Below, in pieces: positions 1 through 4,886 of a DNA stretch of 8,005 bases. The position numbers and the translations under genes are program-made. Below the pieces are notes generated by a model. It did not search any database. It worked only from the letters and a program-made list of their open reading frames with translations, and was not told where the DNA came from. Origin of the DNA: an uncultured Treponema sp. (GTDB lineage: Bacteria > Spirochaetota > Spirochaetia > Treponematales > Treponemataceae); assembly GCA_947176045.1 (NCBI GenBank), contig CAMWPF010000056.1:1-8005 (forward strand), in the 5' to 3' direction. Within the stretch, counting starts at the first letter, position 1; each line of letters starts with the position of its first letter.

Positions 1-190
1 ATTCAATCACGCCTTCCGCGCCCGACGACTTGACCGCGCGCGCGACCGCAGCGCCGTCCCCCGCCGGAACCTTCACGGACGCGTCCGCCGCCATCGTGTC
101 AACTGCCGCGACAACTTCATGCCCCAGCGCCTCCGCGCACGACTTCACCATGCGCCCCATCTTTCCAAATCCAACGACCGCTATCTTCAT
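1..190 (-). CDS. dapB: 4-hydroxy-tetrahydrodipicolinate reductase, N-terminal 63 residues (runs off the window)
   Basis: The visible 63 residues begin MKIAVVGFGKMGRMV, a Rossmann-fold first strand and glycine-rich nucleotide-binding loop (GxGxxG, residues 7-12), then a second strand ending in VVAAVD (Asp31 in the position that binds the adenosine ribose). The segment ends in GVIE, which fits the start of the family's 'VI(D/E)F(T/S)xP' strand. DapB reduces the dipicolinate precursor with NAD(P)H in the cytoplasm, in lysine and diaminopimelate synthesis. The short spacing before VIE suggests the compact DapB form seen in several anaerobe groups (inference). The start is set by a strong Shine-Dalgarno GGAGGA 6 nt upstream of ATG at 190. 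It lies 18 nt after the lysC stop, so the two are surely co-transcribed and functionally linked. The C-terminal catalytic domain (HHxxKxDxPSGTA) lies outside the window, so another Rossmann oxidoreductase is not wholly excluded, but the lysC context makes DapB by far the best call. Confidence 0.85.
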   Translation of the reverse strand, partial: MKIAVVGFGKMGRMVKSCAEALGHEVVAAVDTMAADASVKVPAGDGAAVARAVKSSGAEGVIE

Positions 191-195
191 GTCCA

Positions 196-203
196 TTCCT
201 CCA
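196..203 (-). promoter_or_regulatory. Ribosome binding site of dapB
   Basis: On the minus strand the 18-nt gap between the lysC stop and the dapB ATG contains GGAGGA, about 6 nt from the start. It is a near-consensus Shine-Dalgarno that decides the ATG at 190 and shows that dapB is translated independently within the lysC transcript. Confidence 0.8.
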
Positions 204-208
204 TCATG

Positions 209-1534
209 TCAGCCGAAATACGCCTTGTGCAGGATTCGGACCGTACGGTCTGAATCCTTATCATCGACAAGCATCGAAATATTGACCTTCGAGGCGCCCT
301 GGCTGATCATCTGCACGTTGATGCCCTCGTCGGCGAGCGCTTTGAAGCCGGTCGCAAGGATCGCGCTGGAATGCACCGCATCGCAGACAACCGTAACAAT
401 CGCCTTGCCCGTATGCACACTCACGTCGGCGACACGCCGCAAGTCCTCCACCAGCCCGGACAAGTCCGCCCTGGTGTTCAGCGTGCAGGAGACGGACACC
501 TCCGACGTCGCAATGACGTCGACGCTGATGTTCCACTTCAAGAACTGGTTGAAGATGTGCGCAAGGAATCCAGCCGCGCCGAGCATCCGCGAGGAGACGA
601 TGTCCACAAGCACCACGTGCCTGACCGACGTGATGGCGCAGACCGGCGGCACCGTGCCGGAATGCCGCTCGACGATGAGCGAGCCTTCGCTTTGAATATT
701 GTAGGAATTCTTGACGCGCACCGGCGTTCCCGTCCTCCGCACCGGCATCATCGAACGCGGATGCAGCACCTGCGCGCCGAACATCGCAAGCTCCTGCGCC
801 TCCTCGTAAGTAGCTTCGGGAACGGGCTTCGCGTCGCGGCACACGCGCGGGTCGGCCGTCATGATGCCGTCGACGTCCTTCCATGTCTGGACTTCCTCCG
901 CGCCCAGCGCCGCGCCGATCATCGTCGCCGTCAGGTCGCTGCCGCCCCTGCCGAGCGTCGTGATGTCGCCGCGGGAATCCTTCGCGATGAATCCGGTGAC
1001 GACGGGAATGTCCGTGTCCGCGCCGTTCTTGTATCCGTCGAGGCGCGCAGGAATCGTCTGCCACACGTCCTCCAAAAGCTCCGCCGCCATGAACGTGCTG
1101 TCGCTCGTAAAGCCGACGTCCCACGCATCGTAGGCGCGCGCGCCGATGCCTTCCTTCCGCAAGTACGCCGCCATCATGCGCACGGACATCCGCTCCCCGA
1201 ACGAAACGAGGCAGTCGCGGACGCGCCTGGACAGCTCCCTGAGCATCGAAATGCCGGTGAGCCACTGCTCCAGCTCCGCAAGGAGCAGGGAAATCTCATC
1301 CATCGGAACGCCCAGCGCCGCCGCCGTCTCTTCATGGAGCTTCGCAACGCCGGACACGTCCACAGTGCCGCGGAGCGCCTTTTCCGCGGCCTCAAGCAGA
1401 TGGTCGGTCGTATCGCCCATCGCGGAAAGCACGACGACCGGGCGCCTGTTCTGATGCGCTTTGACAATCGAAGCGACGTGTCTGATTCTGTCCGCGTTCG
1501 CAACGGAAGAACCGCCGAATTTCATTACAATCAT
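209..1534 (-). CDS. lysC: Aspartate kinase, monofunctional LysC type
   Basis: This cytoplasmic enzyme phosphorylates L-aspartate with ATP, the committed step towards lysine, diaminopimelate, threonine and methionine. The 441 residues match the usual length of the E. coli LysC class. The amino-acid-kinase domain (1 to about 290) shows KFGGSSV (5-11), SFGER (121-125), GFTSDS (141-146), the nucleotide/aspartate loop TTLGRGGSD (192-200) and VDGIMTADPR (221-230). Two ACT domains follow: one around 308-375 with the NISVDVIATSEVSVSCTLN signature, and one around 388-441 with INVQMISQGASKVNIS. Feedback control by lysine is expected from that class but is not proven here. ATG at 1534 is chosen because the family starts two to four residues before MKFGG; an in-frame ATG at 1525 is the alternative. 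No Shine-Dalgarno precedes either. The gene lies 54 nt downstream of the DUF554 gene and 18 nt upstream of dapB. There is no homoserine dehydrogenase fusion: the ORF ends right after the second ACT domain. Confidence 0.96.
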   Translation of the reverse strand: MIVMKFGGSSVANADRIRHVASIVKAHQNRRPVVVLSAMGDTTDHLLEAAEKALRGTVDVSGVAKLHEETAAALGVPMDEISLLLAELEQWLTGISMLRELSRRVRDCLVSFGERMSVRMMAAYLRKEGIGARAYDAWDVGFTSDSTFMAAELLEDVWQTIPARLDGYKNGADTDIPVVTGFIAKDSRGDITTLGRGGSDLTATMIGAALGAEEVQTWKDVDGIMTADPRVCRDAKPVPEATYEEAQELAMFGAQVLHPRSMMPVRRTGTPVRVKNSYNIQSEGSLIVERHSGTVPPVCAITSVRHVVLVDIVSSRMLGAAGFLAHIFNQFLKWNISVDVIATSEVSVSCTLNTRADLSGLVEDLRRVADVSVHTGKAIVTVVCDAVHSSAILATGFKALADEGINVQMISQGASKVNISMLVDDKDSDRTVRILHKAYFG

Positions 1535-1571
1535 ACTGACACATTACACTTTTGAGCCTGTTTGTGCAATA
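1535..1571 (-). promoter_or_regulatory. Possible lysC promoter (weak, very short leader)
   Basis: On the minus strand TGTAAT (1548-1543, 5 of 6 matches to the -10 consensus) lies 8 nt upstream of the lysC ATG. The best -35-like element is a poor TTGCAC (1569-1564) at a 15-nt spacing. If used, transcription would begin within a couple of bases of the ATG. lysC could equally be reached by transcription from the DUF554 gene, so this is tentative. Confidence 0.35.
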
Positions 1572-1600
1572 AAGCCGGATGCGGCGCATCAGCCCGGCGG
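1565..1600 (-). terminator. Possible intrinsic terminator at the end of the DUF554 gene
   Basis: On the minus strand the last codons and the stop of the DUF554 gene form an imperfect hairpin: GCCG pairs with CGGC and GATGC with GCATC around a GCC loop, with a four-base bulge (GGCT) on one side. TTTATT follows. The bulge and short U-run make it weak, and it may only partly separate the DUF554 transcript from lysC. Confidence 0.35.
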
Positions 1601-2338
1601 CAGAAGCGCGCGGACGAACGGAATGGCGGCGGCGAACAGAATTTCCATCAGAAACGCCGGAAGATAGTTCGCCGTCCTGACGCTCTTCACGCCCAGGAGG
1701 TTCAAGGCAATCATGATGATGATGGCGCCGCCGCACCCGGTCAGCTCGTCAAGCAGCTCGTTTGAAACCAGCGGACTGATGACGACGGACAGCAGCGTGA
1801 GCGCGCCTTGATAGACGAAAACCACAAGCGCTGAAAACGCCGTTCCGACGCCCATCGCGCTCGCAAGGGAAATCGCCATGAATCCGTCCAGCACCGACTT
1901 TGTGAAGATGATTGTATAGTCGCGCTCGATGCCTGCCTTGAATGAGCCGATGATTGACATCGCGCCCACGCAGAACAGCACCGAGGCGTTCAAGAACGCA
2001 TAGGCGAAGCCGCGGCCGCCGTCCGCACGCAGCGGCGCGCCGTCTTCAGATTCCGCGCGCCCTGTCCCGCAGACGGCGCGCTGGAGCAGCCTGCCGAATG
2101 CGAGTATCTTCCCGTCGATGTCCCAGACGGTTCCGAGGACGCCGCCGATGACGAGCGAAAGCGAGAGGCAGACGATGTTCTGGTATTTGAGCGCCATCTG
2201 AATTCCGAGCGCCAGCGTCACCACGCCCGCGCCCGTCCTGATAGCTTCGGACAGCCCTTCCGTGATTTTCTTTGAGCATAGAAGACCGATGGCGGAACCG
2301 ACGATGACGGCGGCGCAGTTGACAAGGACGGCAATCAT
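1589..2338 (-). CDS. DUF554 family integral membrane protein, function unknown
   Basis: This 249-residue, strongly hydrophobic protein matches my recollection of the DUF554 (YqgA/YdfK-like) family. It starts MIAVLVNCAAVIVGSAIGLL, followed by a conserved cytoplasmic-looking KKI..GLSEAI patch, LALGIQMAL, the IGGVLGTVWDIDGKI region (64-78), then NASVLFCVGAMSIIGS (117-132), TKSVLDGFMAI (146-156) and FVYQGALTLLS (174-184). About seven to eight membrane segments can be drawn (roughly 1-21, 36-52, 54-72, 112-132, 146-164, 166-190, 201-218, 223-245), with a hydrophilic linker at 90-109. No biochemical role is established that I can cite; a transporter or channel-like role is only a guess. The ATG at 2338 is preferred because GGGAGG lies just upstream and every homologue I recall starts at this Met. 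A longer in-frame reading to 2446 would run through a terminator and the tRNA-Leu gene. It sits between tRNA-Leu and lysC on the same strand. Confidence 0.88.
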   Translation of the reverse strand: MIAVLVNCAAVIVGSAIGLLCSKKITEGLSEAIRTGAGVVTLALGIQMALKYQNIVCLSLSLVIGGVLGTVWDIDGKILAFGRLLQRAVCGTGRAESEDGAPLRADGGRGFAYAFLNASVLFCVGAMSIIGSFKAGIERDYTIIFTKSVLDGFMAISLASAMGVGTAFSALVVFVYQGALTLLSVVISPLVSNELLDELTGCGGAIIIMIALNLLGVKSVRTANYLPAFLMEILFAAAIPFVRALLPPG

Positions 2339-2351
2339 ACAACCTCCCGGA

Positions 2352-2371
2352 CGGCGCGGACGTCCGCGCCG
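2352..2371. repeat. 20-nt perfect palindrome between tRNA-Leu terminator and DUF554 gene
   Basis: The bases CGGCGCGGAC and GTCCGCGCCG form a perfect inverted repeat with no spacer, ending 13 nt upstream of the DUF554 start codon and just before its ribosome binding site. It could be a dimeric-regulator operator or an RNA stem affecting DUF554 translation; neither is shown. In GC-rich DNA a chance palindrome is possible, although 20 perfect bases is long. Confidence 0.5.
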
Positions 2372-2385
2372 CCGCCTTCCGCGCG

Positions 2386-2418
2386 AATAAAAAAAGCTTG
2401 CCATAAAAGGCAAGCTTT
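2386..2418 (-). terminator. Intrinsic terminator of tRNA-Leu
   Basis: On the minus strand a perfect 10-bp stem (2418-2409 with 2402-2393, AAAGCTTGCC/GGCAAGCTTT) closes a 6-nt loop and is followed by seven T (2395-2389) and ATT. The stem begins one base after the tRNA 3' end. It would also restrict transcription into the DUF554 gene. Confidence 0.93.
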
Positions 2419-2419
2419 C

Positions 2420-2502
2420 TGCGGAGAACAGGACTTGAACCTGCACAGCTTATCACCACAAGGACCTCAACCTTGCGCGTCTACCAGTTCCGCCATCCCC
2501 GC
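2420..2502 (-). tRNA. tRNA-Leu, anticodon GAG
   Basis: The 83-nt sequence folds as a class II tRNA. The acceptor stem is GCGGGGA/TCTCCGC (one G-U pair). A 3-bp D stem (GCG/CGC) closes a loop with GG. The anticodon stem CAAGG/CCTTG closes the loop TTGAGGT, with anticodon GAG at 2468-2466 (reads CUC and CUU leucine codons). The T arm GCAGG/CCTGT carries TTCAAGT. The variable arm of about 14 nt is long, as in leucine tRNAs, but its stem is weak (three pairs, two of them wobble). The discriminator base is A, correct for leucine. CCA is not encoded, so it must be added by tRNA nucleotidyltransferase. It is a single-gene unit between a consensus promoter and a perfect terminator. Confidence 0.96.
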
Positions 2503-2514
2503 GCGTTGTTCCAC

Positions 2515-2543
2515 ATAATACCAAAACCGCCGCCGCTTGTCAA
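2515..2543 (-). promoter_or_regulatory. Consensus sigma-70-type promoter of tRNA-Leu
   Basis: On the minus strand TTGACA (2543-2538) and TATTAT (2520-2515) are separated by exactly 17 bp. The -10 element ends 12 nt before the mature tRNA 5' end, so the primary transcript would carry a leader of about five to seven nucleotides. A near-perfect promoter is expected for a stable RNA gene. Confidence 0.92.
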
Positions 2544-2563
2544 GAAAAATCCCGCCGGAATTC

Positions 2564-2602
2564 AAAAATCACGCCGCCTGAAAGCGGCCGGGAACAGGCC
2601 GC
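2564..2602 (-). terminator. Candidate EF-G terminator with two mutually exclusive hairpins
   Basis: On the minus strand, hairpin C (2602-2597 with 2589-2584, GCGGCC/GGCCGC, 7-nt loop) is followed by hairpin D (2588-2584 with 2577-2573, GCCGC/GCGGC, loop TTTCAG). They share 2584-2588, so only one can form. Five T (2568-2564) follow hairpin D after a 4-nt gap (GTGA). D is the best terminator candidate for the EF-G transcript, but it is short and its U-run is displaced. Confidence 0.4.
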
Positions 2603-2613
2603 GCGCACTGCGC

Positions 2614-2639
2614 CGGCCATGTCTGGCCGTTTACCGGCC
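2614..2639. repeat. Alternative GGCC hairpins in the spacer between the EF-G gene and tRNA-Leu
   Basis: CGGCC/GGCCG (2614-2618 with 2625-2629, loop ATGTCT) and GGCCG/CGGCC (2625-2629 with 2635-2639, loop TTTAC) share the arm 2625-2629 and so exclude each other. The spacer 2503-2685 otherwise holds the tRNA promoter, the candidate terminator and the possible small ORF; I see no other gene in it. Confidence 0.4.
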
Positions 2640-2669
2640 GATGACATTCCAGAATGCCGGCGCGTCCAT
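2631..2669 (-). CDS. Possible 12-residue small ORF after the EF-G gene
   Basis: ATG at 2669 opens a 12-codon frame, MDAPAFWNVIGR, ended by TAA. It begins 16 nt after the EF-G stop and is preceded by an ideal Shine-Dalgarno, GGGAGGAAG (2682-2674), with 7 nt between GGAGG and ATG, better than that of most annotated genes here. I recognise no family. It could be a small peptide, a leader peptide, the remnant of a decayed gene, or a chance ORF. No amino-acid codon is over-represented, so classical amino-acid attenuation is not indicated. Its 3' end overlaps the hairpin cluster of the spacer. Confidence 0.3.
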   Translation of the reverse strand: MDAPAFWNVIGR

Positions 2670-2685
2670 CGAACTTCCTCCCGAA

Positions 2686-4707
2686 TCAGTACGCGGAGGC
2701 AAGTCCGCCGGGCTTCACCTGGAAGTGGCTGAATTCCATGCTGAACGAGGCGCGTCCCTGCGTCGCCGAGCGCAGGTTCGTTGAAAAGCCGAACATCTTC
2801 GCCATCGGCGCCTGCGCGTGGATGACGTCGCCGGAAGACTTCGAGTCCTGTCCGAGAATCATGCCGCCGCGCTGCGTCACCTGGCTCATCGCGTCGCCGA
2901 CAAAGTCCTTCGGGCAGGAAATGTCGACGTTCATGACCGGCTCGAGCAGCTCCGGCGACGCGGCGGCGCACGCCTTGTCGAACGCCTGCGCCGCACACGC
3001 CTCGAACGCGAACGTCGTCGCCGTCAGCTCGTTGTATTCGATTCCTGTAACGACGACCGCCGTGTCCGTGCAGGGGTAGCCGTACTGGATGCCGGATTCA
3101 AGGGAGCTTTTGAAGCCGCCCTCCACCGCCGCATATATTTCCGCCGGAATGTCGTTCCGGGAAACATCGCAGCGGTAGGAGTTGCCCTCGCCCTGCCCGC
3201 GCGGCTCCACGCGCACGCTGAGCGCCGCCGCCGTCTCCTTTCCGCCAAGGACGCGGCTGTACTCCTCCGTAACTTCCGCGGCGGCCGTCACCGCCTCGCG
3301 GTAGGTAACCTGCGGAGCGCCGACGCGCGCCTTCACGCCGAAATCGTCGCGCATCCGCGTCACAAGGACGTCCAGATGCAGCTCGCCCATGCCGCTGATG
3401 ATCAGCTGGCCGGTCTCCGCGTCCTCGTGCCACGTGAACGTTGGGTCTTCTTTTGAAAGGATTTCCAGCGTCTCGTTCAGCTTGTCATGCTCGCTCATGC
3501 TTTCAGGCTCCAGCGCGACGGAAATGACCGGCTGCGGGAACGTCGGCTTCTCCAAAAGCACCGGAAATCCCTCGCTCCCGACCGTGTCGCCCGTCTGCGC
3601 AAGCTTCATGCCGACGAACACCGCAATGTCCCCGGCGGCGATTTCCGAAACAGGCTCGCTCTTGTCGGCGTGCATCCGAAGGATCCGGTTCACGCGCTCG
3701 CGCTTGCGCTTGCTGATGTTGAATATCTGGCTGCCCGCGGCAATCTTTCCCGAATACATACGCACGTAGCAGAGGCTTCCCATCTCGCGGTCGTACTGAA
3801 TCTTGAAGACGAGGCCGAGCGGCATTCCGGCGGAACTGCACGGGACGGAGACCTTCTCCTCCCGCTCCTTCTTGACGTGAAGCCCCTCCGCCGCAGGAAT
3901 TTCGTCCGGCGACGGAAGGTACTCGACGACCGCGTCGATGAGCGGCTGGACGCCCTGATTGTGCCGCGCCGCCCCCATGAGAACCGGCACGAACGTCCGG
4001 CTGATTGTGCCGCGCCTGAGCGCGACCTTGAGCTCCTCCACCGAAATGCCGGCGCCTTCGAGGTAGCGTTCGGCGAGGGCGTCGTCGCTCGCGGCAATCT
4101 GCTCGACGAGCTTCTCGCGCCATTCCTCAGCCTCCGCGCGGCGCTCCGCCGCGACGTCCGACTCAAAAAACTGCTCGCCGTCCGTCGCGGCGTCCCAGCG
4201 GACTTCCTTCATTGAAAGCAGGTCGATGACGCCCTCGAACGCCTGCCCCTGTCCGATCGGAATCTGGAGCGCGAGGCATTCCACGCCGAATTTGTCATGC
4301 ACATCCGCCATCGAGGCGAAGAAGTCCGCGCCGACGCGGTCCATCTTGTTCATGAAGCAGATGCGCGGAACGCGGAATTCGTCGGCCTGCTTCCAGACCG
4401 TCTCCGTCTGCGGCTGGACGCCGTCCACGGCGCAGATGACGGCGACCGCGCCGTCAAGGACGCGCAGCGAGCGCTCGACTTCCGCCGTAAAGTCGACGTG
4501 TCCCGGCGTGTCGATGATGTTGATTTGAAATCCCTTCCAGAACGTCGTCGTCGCCGCGGAGCAGATTGTGATGCCGCGCTCCTGCTCCTGCGCCATCCAG
4601 TCCATCGTCGCCTGGCCGTCGTCGATTTCCCCGATCTTGTGAATTTTCTTCGTATAGTACAGAATCCGTTCCGTCGTCGGCGTCTTGCCGGCGTCGATGT
4701 GCGCCAT
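2686..4707 (-). CDS. fusA: Elongation factor G family GTPase (paralogue-like), N-terminus interrupted by TGA
   Basis: This ribosomal translocase/recycling GTPase shows all five EF-G domains. The G domain has AHIDAGKT (2-9), switch I ending QERGITI (42-48), DTPGH (66-70), NKMD (120-123) and a divergent G5 (GAA, 245-247). Domain II spans about 285-390, III 395-470, IV 470-595 and V 596-665 (FGFSTNLRSATQGRASFSMEFSHF). The open frame from ATG 4707 gives 673 residues against about 690-700 normally. In the same frame the upstream codons (4734-4714) read MEKMRNI, then TGA, then IMAHIDAGKT; the family has RNIGIMAHIDAGKT, so TGA replaces the conserved Gly. Starting at 4707 would lose the first beta strand. 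Pro10 replaces the Thr that follows GKT. The domain IV tip lacks the usual GGxGQYG loop and has SRVLGGKETAAAL (484-496), as in EF-G2-type paralogues, some of which are recycling factors. No Shine-Dalgarno precedes either ATG. It may be a restarted gene, recoded, a pseudogene, or contain a sequencing error. Confidence 0.85.
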   Translation of the reverse strand: MAHIDAGKTPTTERILYYTKKIHKIGEIDDGQATMDWMAQEQERGITICSAATTTFWKGFQINIIDTPGHVDFTAEVERSLRVLDGAVAVICAVDGVQPQTETVWKQADEFRVPRICFMNKMDRVGADFFASMADVHDKFGVECLALQIPIGQGQAFEGVIDLLSMKEVRWDAATDGEQFFESDVAAERRAEAEEWREKLVEQIAASDDALAERYLEGAGISVEELKVALRRGTISRTFVPVLMGAARHNQGVQPLIDAVVEYLPSPDEIPAAEGLHVKKEREEKVSVPCSSAGMPLGLVFKIQYDREMGSLCYVRMYSGKIAAGSQIFNISKRKRERVNRILRMHADKSEPVSEIAAGDIAVFVGMKLAQTGDTVGSEGFPVLLEKPTFPQPVISVALEPESMSEHDKLNETLEILSKEDPTFTWHEDAETGQLIISGMGELHLDVLVTRMRDDFGVKARVGAPQVTYREAVTAAAEVTEEYSRVLGGKETAAALSVRVEPRGQGEGNSYRCDVSRNDIPAEIYAAVEGGFKSSLESGIQYGYPCTDTAVVVTGIEYNELTATTFAFEACAAQAFDKACAAASPELLEPVMNVDISCPKDFVGDAMSQVTQRGGMILGQDSKSSGDVIHAQAPMAKMFGFSTNLRSATQGRASFSMEFSHFQVKPGGLASAY

Positions 4708-4710
4708 GAT

Positions 4711-4734
4711 TCAGATATTCCGCATTTTTTCCAT
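4711..4734 (-). other. Conserved EF-G N-terminal codons, cut off by in-frame TGA
   Basis: ATG at 4734 opens seven codons (MEKMRNI) followed by TGA at 4713-4711. They are in the same frame as the EF-G ORF, and TGA-ATC-ATG leaves 3 nt between stop and the next ATG. The residues are those expected at the EF-G N-terminus, so this is the original start of the gene rather than an unrelated leader. As it stands it behaves as a 7-codon upstream ORF that could feed ribosomes to ATG 4707 by reinitiation. Confidence 0.75.
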
Positions 4735-4740
4735 GCAGGA

Positions 4741-4769
4741 AGTATACCTGTTTGCGGAATTTTTCACAA
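4741..4769 (-). promoter_or_regulatory. Promoter of the EF-G gene, start point at the ATG
   Basis: On the minus strand TTGTGA (4769-4764) and TATACT (4746-4741) are 17 bp apart. The -10 element ends exactly 6 nt before ATG 4734, so the expected first transcribed base is the A of that ATG. That predicts a leaderless mRNA, in line with the absence of a Shine-Dalgarno. The promoter lies downstream of the malQ terminator, so the EF-G gene is a separate transcription unit. Confidence 0.75.
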
Positions 4770-4830
4770 TACGGCGCAGGAAGGCGGAACCGGGAGGAAG
4801 CTCTCCGTGCCTCCTGCCGCCCGCCATGCG

Positions 4831-4865
4831 AAAAAAAAATCCCCGGAACATCCGTTCCGGGGATT
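4831..4865 (-). terminator. Intrinsic terminator of malQ
   Basis: On the minus strand a perfect 12-bp stem (4865-4854 with 4849-4838, AATCCCCGGAAC/GTTCCGGGGATT) closes a 4-nt loop (GGAT) and runs into nine T (4839-4831, the first two also counted in the stem). It begins 21 nt after the malQ stop. Confidence 0.96.
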
Positions 4866-4886
4866 CCTCCGCCTGCCGCACCGCCG

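Noticed and set aside
191..211. lysC and dapB lie in the same reading frame, separated by one TGA, suggesting a read-through fusion
   Set aside because: A strong Shine-Dalgarno and family-typical start for dapB explain the arrangement; same frame occurs by chance one time in three.
371..1555. Long plus-strand open frame opposite lysC
   Set aside because: Arg/His-rich, no recognisable motif, antisense to a strongly conserved gene; typical of open antisense frames in GC-rich DNA.
2339..2446. N-terminal extension of the DUF554 protein to 2446
   Set aside because: It would translate through part of tRNA-Leu and its terminator; the family start and the Shine-Dalgarno are at 2338.
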